Shown piece by piece: positions 51,260-64,000 of a stretch of 64,000 bases of DNA. The stretch lies in NCBI RefSeq assembly GCF_029227915.1, contig NC_079877.1, positions 1,426,001 through 1,490,000 on the forward strand. Reading direction: 5' to 3'. Every line of letters starts with the position of its first letter. Within the stretch, counting starts at the first letter, position 1. Source of the DNA: Hydractinia symbiolongicarpus. Taxonomy: Eukaryota; Cnidaria; Hydrozoa; Anthoathecata; Hydractiniidae. The notes beneath the pieces were generated by a model that saw only the letters and a list, made by a program, of their open reading frames with translations, was not told the DNA's origin and did not search any database. A program made the translations under genes and the position numbers.

Positions 51260-54200
51260 TTGACTGTGGGACTTAATGAACTAACTTTGGACTGTGACCT
51301 GATAAATGTGATAAATGAGACAATTGGACCCCAAGAAATAACATTCTTCTTCATTTGACGTGATTGCCGGAACTCAGTGATTGCACTGGGCGCTGTGATA
51401 GCGCTTCATTTAAAAATTTAGATAAATAAGTCATTTCTTACTTTGGGACCAATCATGGCCGTTAGCACGCGCTGAATAAATAGGAACAGTTTCCAAAACT
51501 ACGTTTCATTGACTTTCTCGCGGCATAAATCCGTTTGAGTTACAGCGGTTGCGTCACATCTTCGTGCTAACATGTGTTAGATATTTTTTTCCGATATTAC
51601 TAAGTTGTATCGCTTTTAACAGTGAAACGATTGACTGTGGGACTTAATTGAACTCATTCTGGACTGTGACCTTATAAATGTGATAATTGAGCCAACTGGA
51701 CCCCAAGGAATAACATTTTTCTTAATTTGTCGTGATTGCCGGAACTCAGTGATTGCACTGGGCGCTGTGGTAGCGCTTCATTTAAAAATTTAGAATAATA
51801 AGTCATTCTTTACCGTGGGACGAATCCTAGCCGTTATTGCGCGCTGAAGAAATAGCGACAGTTTCAAAAACCACATTTCATTGATTTTCTAACGGTATCA
51901 GTCCGTTTGAGTTACAACGGTTGGGTCACATATTCGTACTAACATGTTTTTAGCCATATTTTTCTCATATTACTAGGTTGCATCGCTTTTAACAGTGAAA
52001 CGATTGACTGTGGGACTTAATGAACTAACTTTGGACTGTGACCTGATAAATGTGATAAATGAGACAATTGGACCCCAAGGAATAACATTTTTCTTAATTT
52101 GTCGTGATTGCCGGAACTCAGTGATTGCACTGGGCGCTGTGGTAGCGCTTCATTTAAAAATTTAGAATAATAAGTCATTCTTTACCGTGGGACGAATCCT
52201 AGCCGTTATTGCGCGCTGAAGAAATAGCGACAGTTTCAAAAACCACATTTCATTGATTTTCTAACGGTATCAGTCCGTTTGAGTTACAACGGTTGTGTCA
52301 CATATTCGTCCCCACATGTATTTAGGGATATTTTTCTGATATTACTGAGTTGTATCGCTTTTAAAAGTAAAACGATTGACTGTGGCACTTAAATGAACTG
52401 ATTTTGGACTGTGACCTTATAAATGTGATAAATGAGCCAATTGGACTCCCAGAAATAACATTGCTCTTAATTTGACATGATTGCTGGAATTCAACGATTA
52501 CACTGGGAGCTGTGGTAGCGCTTCATTTAAAAATTTAGAATAATAAGTCATTCTTTACCGTGGGACGAATCCTAGCCGTTATTGCGCGCTGAAGAAATAG
52601 CGACAGTTTCAAAAACCACATTTCATTGATTTTCTAACGGTATCAGTCCGTTTGAGTTACAACGGTTGGGTCACATATTCGTACTAACATGTATTTAGCG
52701 ATATTTTTCTGATATTACTGAGTTGTATCGCTTTTAAAAGTAAAACGATTGACTGTGGCACTTAAATGAACTGATTTTGGACTGTAACCTTATAAATGTG
52801 ATAAATGAGCCAATTGGACTCCCAGAAATAACATTGCTCTTAATTTGACATGATTGCTGGAATTCAACGATTACACTGGGAGCTGTGGCAGCGCTTCATT
52901 TAAGAATTTAGAAAAGAAATTAATTTTTTACTGTGGGACCAAGCCTAGCCGTTAGCGCGCGCTGAAGAAATAGAGACAGATTCAATTACTACATCTCACT
53001 GACATTCTAACGGTGTCAGTCCGTTTGAGTTACAACGGTTGGGTCACATATTCGTACTAACATGTATTTAGCGATATTTTTCTGATATTACTAGGTTGCA
53101 TCGCTTTTAACAGTGAAACGATTGACTGTGGGACTTAATTGAACTTGCTCTGTACTTTGACCTGATAAATATCATAAATGAGACAATTGGACCTTAAGAA
53201 AAAACATTCTTCTTATTTTCACGTGATTGCCGGAACTTAGCGATTGCACTTGGCGCTGTTTAAAAAATTAGATAAATAAGTCATTCTTTACTGTGGGACG
53301 AATCCTGGACGTCATCGCGCGCTGAAAAAATAGCGACAATTTCAAAAACTACATTTCATTGACTTTCTAACGATGTCTGTCCGTTTGAGTTACAACGGTT
53401 GTGTCACATATTCGTCCCCACATGTATTTAGGGATATTTTTCTGATATTACTAAGTTGTATCGCTTTTAAAAGTAAAACGATTGACTGTGGGACTTAATG
53501 AACTAACTTTGGACTGTGACCTGATAAATGTGATAAATGAGACAATTGGACCCCAAGAAATAACATTCTTCTTCATTTGACGTGATTGCCGGAACTCAGT
53601 GATTGCACTGGGCGCTGTGATAGCGCTTCATTTAAAAATTTAGATAAATAAGTCATTTCTTACTTTGGGACCAATCATGGCCGTTAGCACGCGCTGAATA
53701 AATAGGAACAGTTTCCAAAACTACGTTTCATTGACTTTCTCGCGGCATAAATCCGTTTGAGTTACAGCGGTTGCGTCACATATTCGTCCCCACATGTATT
53801 TAGGGATATTTTTCTGATATTACTGAGTTGTATCGCTTTTAAAAGTAAAACGATTGACTGTGGCACTTAAATGAACTGATTTTGGACTGTGACCTTATAA
53901 ATGTAATAAATGAGCCAATTGGACTCCCAGAAATAACATTGCTCTTAATTTGACATGATTGCTGGAATTCAACGATTACACTGGGAGCTGTGGTAGCGCT
54001 TCATTTAAAAATTTAGAATAATAAGTCATTCTTTACCGTGGGACGAATCCTAGCCGTTATTGCGCGCTGAAGAAATAGCGACAGTTTCAAAAACCACATT
54101 TCATTGATTTTCTAACGGTATCAGTCCGTTTGAGTTACAACGGTTGGGTCACATATTCGTACTAACATGTATTTAGCGATATTTTTCTGATATTACTGAG

Positions 54201-57030
54201 TTGTATCGCTTTTAAAAGTAAAACGATTGACTGTGGCACTTAAATGAACTGATTTTGGACTGTAACCTTATAAATGTGATAAATGAGCCAATTGGACTCC
54301 CAGAAATAACATTGCTCTTAATTTGACATGATTGCTGGAATTCAACGATTACACTGGGAGCTGTGGCAGCGCTTCATTTAAGAATTTAGAAAAGAAATTA
54401 ATTTTTTACTGTGGGACCAAGCCTAGCCGTTAGCGCGCGCTGAAGAAATAGAGACAGATTCAATTACTACATCTCACTGACATTCTAACGGTGTCAGTCC
54501 GTTTGAGTTACAACGGTTGGGTCACATATTCGTACTAACATGTATTTAGCGATATTTTTCTGATATTACTAGGTTGCATCGCTTTTAACAGTGAAACGAT
54601 TGACTGTGGGACTTAATTGAACTTGCTCTGTACTTTGACCTGATAAATATCATAAATGAGACAATTGGACCTTAAGAAAAAACATTCTTCTTATTTTCAC
54701 GTGATTGCCGGAACTTAGCGATTGCACTTGGCGCTGTGGTAGCGCTTCATTTAAAAAATTAGATAAATAAGTCATTCTTTACTGTGGGACGAATCCTGGA
54801 CGTCATCGCGCGCTGAAAAAATAGCGACAATTTCAAAAACTACATTTCATTGACTTTCTAACGATGTCTGTCCGTTTGAGTTACAACGGTTGTGTCACAT
54901 ATTCGTCCCCACATGTATTTAGGGATATTTTTCTGATATTACTAAGTTGTATCGCTTTTAAAAGTAAAACGATTGACTGTGGGACTTAATGAACTAACTT
55001 TGGACTGTGACCTGATAAATGTGATAAATGAGACAATTGGACCCCAAGAAATAACATTCTTCTTCATTTGACGTGATTGCCGGAACTCAGTGATTGCACT
55101 GGGCGCTGTGATAGCGCTTCATTTAAAAATTTAGATAAATAAGTCATTTCTTACTTTGGGACCAATCATGGCCGTTAGCACGCGCTGAATAAATAGGAAC
55201 AGTTTCCAAAACTACGTTTCATTGACTTTCTCGCGGCATAAATCCGTTTGAGTTACAACGGTTGTGTCACATATTCGTGCTAACATGTGTTAGATATTTT
55301 TTTCCGATATTACTAAGTTGTATCGCTTTTAACAGTGAAACGATTGACTGTGGGACTTAATTGAACTCATTCTGGACTGTGACCTTATAAATGTGATAAT
55401 TGAGCCAACTGGACCCCAAGGAATAACATTTTTCTTAATTTGTCGTGATTGCCGGAACTCAGTGATTGCACTGGGCGCTGTGGTAGCGCTTCATTTAAAA
55501 ATTTAGAATAATAAGTCATTCTTTACCGTGGGACGAATCCTAGCCGTTATTGCGCGCTGAAGAAATAGCGACAGTTTCAAAAACCACATTTCATTGATTT
55601 TCTAACGGTATCAGTCCGTTTGAGTTACAACGGTTGGGTCACATATTCGTACTAACATGTTTTTAGCCATATTTTTCTCATATTACTAGGTTGCATCGCT
55701 TTTAACAGTGAAACGATTGACTGTGGGACTTAATGAACTAACTTTGGACTGTGACCTGATAAATGTGATAAATGAGACAATTGGAACCCAAGGAATAACA
55801 TTTTTCTTAATTTGTCGTGATTGCCGGAACTCAGTGATTGCACTGGGCGCTGTGGTAGCGCTTCATTTAAAAATTTAGAATAATAAGTCATTCTTTACCG
55901 TGGGACGAATCCTAGCCGTTATTGCGCGCTGAAGAAATAGCGACAGTTTCAAAAACCACATTTCATTGATTTTCTAACGGTATCAGTCCGTTTGAGTTAC
56001 AACGGTTGTGTCACATATTCGTCCCCACATGTATTTAGGGATATTTTTCTGATATTACTGAGTTGTATCGCTTTTAAAAGTAAAACGATTGACTGTGGCA
56101 CTTAAATGAACTGATTTTGGACTGTGACCTTATAAATGTGATAAATGAGCCAATTGGACTCCCAGAAATAACATTGCTCTTAATTTGACATGATTGCTGG
56201 AATTCAACGATTACACTGGGAGCTGTGGCAGCGCTTCATTTAAGAATTTAGAAAAGAAATTAATTTTTTACTGTGGGACCAAGCCTAGCCGTTAGCGCGC
56301 GCTGAAGAAATAGAGACAGATTCAATTACTACATCTCACTGACATTCTAACGGTGTCAGTCCGTTTGAGTTACAACGGTTGGGTCACATATTCGTACTAA
56401 CATGTATTTAGCGATATTTTTCTGATATTACTAGGTTGCATCGCTTTTAACAGTGAAACGATTGACTGTGGGACTTAATTGAACTTGCTCTGTACTTTGA
56501 CCTGATAAATATCATAAATGAGACAATTGGACCTTAAGAAAAAAAATTCTTCTTATTTTCACGTGATTGCCGGAACTTAGCGATTGCACTTGGCGCTGTG
56601 GTAGCGCTTCATTTAAAAAATTAGATAAATAAGTCATTCTTTACTGTGGGACGAATCCTGGACGTCATCGCGCGCTGAAAAAATAGCGACAATTTCAAAA
56701 ACTACATTTCATTGACTTTCTAACGATGTCTGTCCGTTTGAGTTACAACGGTTGTGTCACATATTCGTCCCCACATGTATTTAGGGATATTTTTCTGATA
56801 TTACTAAGTTGTATCGCTTTTAAAAGTAAAACGATTGACTGTGGGACTTAATGAACTAACTTTGGACTGTGACCTGATAAATGTGATAAATGAGACAATT
56901 GGACCCCAAGAAATAACATTCTTCTTCATTTGACGTGATTGCCGGAACTCAGTGATTGCACTGGGCGCTGTGATAGCGCTTCATTTAAAAATTTAGATAA
57001 ATAAGTCATTTCTTACTTTGGGACCAATCA
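51260..57030 (+). repeat. Series of block duplications (six, four and five monomers)
   Basis: The marker tgactgtgggacttaatgaa followed by the 'cttcttcatttgacg' variant occurs at about 51261, 53483, 54974 and 56836. The spacings (2,222, 1,491 and 1,862 bp) equal six (less a 13-bp deletion), four and five monomers. Very few differences separate the copies, pointing to recent amplification. Confidence 0.85.
53241..53275 (+). repeat. 13-bp deletion variant removing half of the GCGCT/AGCGC dyad
   Basis: Here 'ggcgctgt' runs straight into 'ttaaaaaattag'. Its sister copies near 54730 and 56592 keep the intervening ggtagcgcttcat. The deletion therefore happened after the block duplication. Confidence 0.85.
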
Positions 57031-58739
57031 TGGCCGTTAGCACGCGCTGAATAAATAGGAACAGTTTCCAAAAATACGTTTCATTGACTTTCTCGCGGCA
57101 TAAATCCGTTTGAGTTACAGCGGTTGCGTCACATATTCGTGCTAACATGTGTTAGATATTTTTTTCCGATATTACTAAGTTGTATCGCTTTTAACAGTGA
57201 AACGATTGACTGTGGGACTTAATTGAACTCATTCTGGACTGTGACCTTATAAATGTGATAATTGAGCCAACTGGACCCCAAGGAATAACATTTTTCTTAA
57301 TTTGTCGTGATTGCCGGAACTCAGTGATTGCACTGGGCGCTGTGGTAGCGCTTCATTTAAAAATTTAGAATAATAAGTCATTCTTTACCGTGGGACGAAT
57401 CCTAGCCGTTATTGCGCGCTGAAGAAATAGCGACAGTTTCAAAAACCACATTTCATTGATTTTCTAACGGTATCAGTCCGTTTGAGTTACAACGGTTGGG
57501 TCACATATTCGTACTAACATGTTTTTAGCCATATTTTTCTCATATTACTAGGTTGCATCGCTTTTAACAGTGAAACGATTGACTGTGGGACTTAATGAAC
57601 TAACTTTGGACTGTGACCTGATAAATGTGATAAATGAGACAATTGGACCCCAAGGAATAACATTTTTCTTAATTTGTCGTGATTGCCGGAACTCAGTGAT
57701 TGCACTGGGCGCTGTGGTAGCGCTTCATTTAAAAATTTAGAATAATAAGTCATTCTTTACCGTGGGACGAGTCCTAGCCGTTATTGCGCGCTGAAGAAAT
57801 AGCGACAGTTTCAAAAACCACATTTCATTGATTTTCTAACGGTATCAGTCCGTTTGAGTTACAACGGTTGTGTCACATACTCGTACTAACATTTGTTTAG
57901 CCATATTTTTCTCATATTACTAGGTTGCATCGCTTTTAACAGTGAAACGATTGACTGTGGGACTTAATGAACTAACTTTGGACTGTGATCTCATAAATGT
58001 GATAAATGAGACAATTGGACCCCAAGAAATAACATTCGTCTTAATTTGACGTGATTCCCGGAACTCAGTGATTGCCCTTGGAGCTGTGATAGCGCTTCAT
58101 TTAAAAATTTAGATAAATAAGTCATTTCTTACTGTGGGACCAATGCTGGCCGTTAGGACGCGCTGAATAAATAGGAACAGTTTCCAAAACTACATTTCAT
58201 TGACTTTGTAGCGGCATAAATCCGTTTGAGTTACAGCGGTTGCGTCACATATTCGTGCCAACATGTGTTTAGATACTTTTTTCCGATATTACTAAGTTGT
58301 ATCGCTTTTAACAGTGAAACGATTGACTGTGGGACTTAATTGAACTCATTCTGGACTGTGACCTTATAAGTGTGATAAGTGAGACAATTGGACTCCAAGA
58401 AGTAACATTCTTCTTAATTTGACATGATTGATGAAACTCAGCGATTACACTGGGTGCTGTGGTAGCGCTTCATTTAAAAATATAGATAAATAAGTCATTC
58501 TTTACCGTGGGACGAATCCTAGCCGTTATCGCGCGCTGAAGAGATAGTGACAATTTCAAAAACCACATTTCATTGATTTTCTAACGGTATCAGTCCGTTT
58601 GAGTTACAACAGTTGCGTCACATATTCGTAACAACATGTATTTAGCGATAGTGTTTGGATAATACTAGGTTGCATCGATTTTAACAGTGAAACGTTTGAA
58701 TGTAGGACTTAATTGAACAGATTGTGGACTTTGACCTTA

Positions 58740-60200
58740 TAAATGTGATAATTGAGCCAACTGGACCCCAAGAAATAACATTGATCTTAATTTGACATGA
58801 TTGCTGGAACTTAGCGATTACACTGAGCGCTGTGGTAGCGCTTTATTTAAAAATTAAGATAAATACGTTATTTTTTACTGTGGGACCAATCCTAGCCCTT
58901 AGTTCGCGCTGAAGAAATAGAGACTGTTTCAAAAACTATATTTCATTGAATTTCTACCGGTATCAATCCGATTGAGTTACAACGGTTGCGTCACATATTC
59001 GTACCAACATGTATTTAGCGATATTTTTCTGATATTACTAGGTTGCATCGCTTTTAACAGTGAAACGATTGACTGTGGGACTTAATGAACTAACTTTGGA
59101 CTGTGACCTGATAAATGTGATAAATGAGACAATTGGACCCCAAGAAATAACATTCTTCTTCATTTGACGTGATTACCGGAACTCAGTGATTGCACTGGGC
59201 GCTGTGATAGCGCTTCATTTAAAAATTTAGATAAATAAGTCATTTCTTACTTTGGGACCAATCCTGGCCGTTAGCACGCGCTGAATAAATAGGAACAGTT
59301 TCCAAAACTACGTTTCATTGACTTTCTCGCGGCATAAATCCGTTTGAGTTACAGCGGTTGCGTCACATATTTGTGCCAACATGTGTTTAGATATTTTTTT
59401 CCGATATTACTAAGTTGTATCGCTTTTAACAGTGAAACGATTGACTGTGGGATTTAATTGAACTCATTCTGGACTGTGACCTTATAAATGTGATAATTGA
59501 GCCAACTGGACCCCAAGAAATAACATTGATCTTAATTTGACATGATTGCTGGAACTTAGCGATTACACTGAGCGCTGTGGTAGCGCTTTATTTAAAAATT
59601 AAGATAAATACGTTATTTTTTACTGTGGGACCAATCCTAGCCCTTAGTTCGCGCTGAAGAAATAGAGACTGTTTCAAAAACTATATTTCATTGAATTTCT
59701 ACCGGTATCAATCCGATTGAGTTACAACGGTTGCGTCACATATTCGTACCAACATGTATTTAGCGATATTTTTCTGATATTACTAGGTTGCATCGCTTTT
59801 AACAGTGAAACGATTGACTGTGGGACTTAATGAACTAACTTTGGACTGTGACCTGATAAATGTGATAAATGAGACAATTGGACCCCAAGAAATAACATTC
59901 TTCTTCATTTGACGTGATTACCGGAACTCAGTGATTGCACTGGGCGCTGTGATAGCGCTTCATTTAAAAATTTAGATAAATAAGTCATTTCTTACTTTGG
60001 GACCAATCCTGGCCGTTAGCACGCGCTGAATAAATAGGAACAGTTTCCAAAACTACGTTTCATTGACTTTCTCGCGGCATAAATCCGTTTGAGTTACAGC
60101 GGTTGCGTCACATATTTGTGCCAACATGTGTTTAGATATTTTTTTCCGATATTACTAAGTTGTATCGCTTTTAACAGTGAAACGATTGACTGTGAGACTT
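58740..60200 (+). repeat. Two-monomer higher-order duplication
   Basis: The segment with 'gataattgagccaactgg' and 'acattgatcttaa' occurs at about 58748 and 59490. The following 'cttaatgaactaac' monomer is at 59070 and 59815, 745 bp apart. The two copies are almost identical. Confidence 0.83.
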
Positions 60201-63170
60201 AATTGAACTGATTGTGGACTTTGACCTTATAAATGTGATAAATAAACCAGTTTGACTACAAGAAATAACGTTGTTCTTAATTTGATATGATTGCTGGAAC
60301 TCAGCGATTACACTGAGCGCTGTGGTAGCGCTTTATTTAAAAATTAAGATAAATAAATCAATTTTTACTGTGGGATCAATCCTAGCCGTTAGTTCGCGCT
60401 GAAGAAGTAGAGACAGTTTCCAAAACTACACTTCATTGACTTTCTAACGGTGTCAATCCGTTTGAGTTACAGCGGTTGCGTCACAAATTCGTGCCAACAT
60501 GTATTTAGGGATATTTTTCTGATATTACTAGGTTACATCGCTCTTAACAGTGAAACGATTGAAAGTGGGACTTAATTGAACCGATTTTGGACTGTGACCT
60601 TATAAGTGTGATAAGTGAGACAATTGGACTCCAAGAAGTAACATTCTTCTTAATTTGACATGATTGCCGAAACTCAGCGATTACACTGGGTGCTGTGGTA
60701 GCGCTTCATTTAAAAATTAAGAAAAGAAAGTCATTTTTTACTGTGGGACCAATCCTGGCCGTTAGCACGCGCTGAATGAATAGGAACAGTTTCCAAAACT
60801 ACATTTGGTTGACTTTCTAGCGGTATAAATCCGTTTGAGTTACAACGGTTGCGTCACATATTCGTACCAACATGTATTTAGCGATCGTGTTCGGATATTA
60901 CTAGGTTGCATCGCTTTTAACAGTGAAACGTTTCACTGTGGGACTTAATTGAACTGATTGTGGACTTTGACCTTATAAATGTGATAATTATGCCAGTTTG
61001 ACTACAAGAAATAAAGTTGTGCTTAATTTGACATGCTTGCTGAAACTCAGCGATTACACTGGGTGCTGTGGTGGCGCTTCATTTAAAAATTAAGAAAAGA
61101 AAGTCATTTTTTACTGTGGGACCAATCCTGGCCGTTAACAGGCGCTGAATGAATAGGAACAGCTTCCAAAACTACATTTGGTTGACTTTCTAGCGGTATA
61201 AATCCGATTGAGTTACAACGGTTGCGTCACATATTCGTAACAAACATGTATTTAGCGATGTTTTTCTGATATTACTAGGTTGCATCGCTTTTAACAGTGA
61301 AACGATTGACTGTGGGACTTAATGAACTAACTGTGGGCTGTGACCTGATAAATGTAATAAATGAGACAATTGGACCCCAAGGAATAACATTTTTCTTAAT
61401 TTGACGTGATTGCCGGAACTGAGTGATTGCACTGGGCGCTGTGGTAGCGCTTCATTTAAAAATTTAGAATAATAAGTCATTCTTTACCGTGGGACGAATC
61501 CTAGCCGTTATTGCGCGCTGAAGAAATAGCGACAGTTTCAAAAACCACATTTCATTGATTTTCTAACGGTGTCAATCCGTTTGAGTTACAACAGTTGCGT
61601 CACATATTCGTACCAACATGTATTTAGCGATAGTGTTTGGATATTACTAGGATGCATCGATTTTAACAGTGAACCGTTTGAATGTAGGACTTAATTGAAC
61701 AGATTGTGGACTTTGACCTTATAAATGTGATAAATAAGCCAGTTTGACTACTAGAAATAACGTTGTTCTTAATTTGACATGATTGCTGGAACTCAGCGAT
61801 TACACTGGGCGCTGTGGTAACTCTTTATTTAAAAATTAAGATAAATAAATCAATTTTTACTGTGGGACCAATCCTAGCCGTTAGTTCGCGCTGAAGAAGT
61901 AGAGACAGTTTCCAAAACTACACTTCATTGACTTTCTAACGGTGTCAATCCGTTTGAGTTACAGCGGTTGCGTCACAAATTCGTGCCAACATGTATTTAG
62001 GGATATTTTTCTGATATTACTAGATTACATCGCTCTTAACAGTGAAACGATTGAAAGTGGGACTTAATTGAACCGATTTTGGACTGTGACCTTATAAGTG
62101 TGATAAGTGAGACAATTGGACTCCAAGAAGTAACATTCTTCTTAATTTGACATGATTGCCGAAACTCAGCGATTACACTGGGTGCTGTGGTAGCGCTTCA
62201 TTTAAAAATTAAGAAAAGAAAGTCATTTTTTACTGTGGGACCAATCCTGGCCGTTAGCACGCGCTGAATGAATAGGAACAGTTTCCAAAACTACATTTGG
62301 TTGACTTTCTAGCGGTATAAATCCGTTTGAGTTACAACGGTTGCGTCACATATTCGTACCAACATGTATTTAGCGATCGTGTTCGAATATTACTAGGTTG
62401 CATCGCTTTTAACAGTGAAACGTTTCACTGTGGGACTTAATTGAACTGATTGTGGACTTTGACCTTATAAATGTGATGAATAAGCCAGTTTGACTACAAG
62501 AAATAACGTTGTTCTTAACCTGACATGATTGCTGGAACTCAGCGATTACACTGGGCGCTGTTGTAGAGCTTTATTTAAAAATTAAGATAAATAAGTCATT
62601 TTTTACTGTGGGACCAATCCTAGCCGTTAGTTCGCGTTGAAGAAGTTGAGACAGTTTCCAAAACTACATTTCATTGACTTTGTAACGGTGTCAATCCGTT
62701 TCAGTTACAGCGGTTGCGTCACATATTCGTGCCAACATGTGTTTACATATTTTTTCCCGATATTACTAAGTTGTATCGCTTTTAACAATGAAACGATTGA
62801 CTGTGGGACTTAATTGAACTCATTCTGGACTGTGACCTGATAAATGTAATAAATGAGAAAATTGGTCCCCAAGGAATAACATTTTTCTTAATTTGACGTG
62901 ATTGCCGGAACTCAGTGATTGCACTGGGCGCTGTGGTAGCGCTTCATTTAAAAATTAAGATAAATACGTTATTTTTTACTGTGGGACCAATTCTGGCCGT
63001 TAGTTCGCGCTGAAGAAATAGAGACTGTTTCAAAAACTATATTTCATTGAATTTCTACCGGTATCAATCCGATTGAGTTACAACGGTTGCGTCACATATT
63101 CGTACCAACATGTATTTAGCGATATTTTTCTGATATTACTAGGTTGCATCGCTTTTAACAGTGAAACGAT

Positions 63171-64000
63171 TGACTGTGGGACTTAATGAACTAACTTTGG
63201 ACTGTGACCTGATAAATGTGATAAATGAGACAATTGGACCCCAAGAAATAACATTCTTCTTCATTTGACGTGATTACCGGAACTCAGTGATTGCACTGGG
63301 CGCTGTGATAGCGCTTCATTTAAAAATTTAGATAAATAAGTCATTTCTTACTTTGGGACCAATCCTGGCCGTTAGCACGCGCTGAATAAATAGGAACAGT
63401 TTCCAAAACTACGTTTCATTGACTTTCTCGCGGCATAAATCCGTTTGAGTTACAGCGGTTGCGTCACATATTTGTGCCAACATGTGTTTAGATATTTTTT
63501 TCCGATATTACTAAGTTGTATCGCTTTTAACAGTGAAACGATTGACTGTGAGACTTAATTGAACTGATTGTGGACTTTGACCTTATAAATGTGATAAATA
63601 AACCAGTTTGACTACAAGAAATAACGTTGTTCTTAATTTGATATGATTGCTGGAACTCAGCGATTACACTGAGCGCTGTGGTAGCGCTTTATTTAAAAAT
63701 TAAGATAAATAAATCAATTTTTACTGTGGGATCAATCCTAGCCGTTAGTTCGCGCTGAAGAAGTAGAGACAGTTTCCAAAACTACACTTCATTGACTTTC
63801 TAACGGTGTCAATCCGTTTGAGTTACAGCGGTTGCGTCACAAATTCGTGCCAACATGTATTTAGGGATATTTTTCTGATATTACTAGGTTACATCGCTCT
63901 TAACAGTGAAACGATTGAAAGTGGGACTTAATTGAACCGATTTTGGACTGTGACCTTATAAGTGTGATAAGTGAGACAATTGGACTCCAAGAAGTAACAT
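63171..64000 (+). repeat. Copy of the 59815-60650 block at the window end
   Basis: From 63171 to the end, the sequence follows 59815-60650 nearly base for base, including 'gactgtgagacttaattg' and 'gaaagtgggac'. The offset is about 3,356 bp (nine monomers). A four-monomer offset within this region is also visible: 'gattgaaagtggg' lies at about 60561 and 62053. Confidence 0.83.

Larger units (their letters stand above)
22894..64000 (+). repeat. 372-bp satellite array (~110 monomers), continues past the window
   Basis: The landmark gtttgagttacaacgg recurs at 23231, 23604, 23976, 24348, 24720 and 25093, spacings of 372-373 bp, and onward to the window end in one orientation. The monomer carries, in order, an 'acatgtatttagcgat' start, 'attactaggttgcatcgc', 'aacagtgaaacgattgactg', 'gaccttataaatgtgataa', 'gaaataacattcttcttaa', a GCGCT-GTGGT-AGCGC dyad, 'ttactgtgggaccaatcctag', and an AACGG / CCGTT / AACGG cluster. 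It shares no obvious sequence with the 203-bp satellite. The 65-88-residue minus open frames, for example at 25161-25367 and 27025-27291, recur with the monomers and are not genes. Entry at 22894 is abrupt. Confidence 0.97.

Noticed and set aside
1-64000. CRISPR array
   Set aside because: The repeats are directly tandem with no unique spacers, the monomers are 203 and 372 bp, and the setting is eukaryotic.

Overview
The window is eukaryotic nuclear DNA, most likely from an invertebrate animal. It contains a spliced gene with GT-AG introns, a tRNA-derived SINE, foldback elements, and two large AT-rich satellite arrays. No bacterial or viral gene is visible. The style of the dispersed repeats and of the single gene suggests a cnidarian, possibly a hydroid, but this is an impression from memory and not a proof.

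Layout: (1) 1-14450 is a satellite with a 203-bp monomer, about 71 copies. The first ~6 copies (1-1230) point one way and the remaining ~65 point the other way. (2) 14451-22893 is an 8.4-kb non-satellite island. Its left half (14661-18956, minus strand) is an eight-exon gene of 1,002 sense codons. Every exon joins its neighbour in frame, but one in-frame TAA stops it after codon 651. Its right half holds only non-coding DNA: a short direct repeat, a 130-bp near-palindromic foldback, a ~508-bp foldback of the 'gcgggatttatttttgcg' type, a tRNA-derived SINE with an (ATCT)n tail, and a smaller inverted repeat. (3) 22894-64000 is a second, unrelated satellite with a 372-bp monomer, about 110 copies, all in one orientation. 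It shows recent block duplications of 2 to 6 monomers.

Nothing here forms an operon or multi-gene system. The short open frames inside the satellites come from the repeats and are not genes: 203 is not a multiple of 3, and they recur only as the monomers recur. The points most worth following are the nearly intact gene with a single nonsense codon lying between two unrelated satellites, the 203-bp array's orientation switch, the dyads and hairpins built into both monomers, and the higher-order repeat structure. The setting fits centromeric, pericentromeric or other heterochromatin, but nothing in the sequence itself proves a centromere. I saw no telomeric repeat tract.
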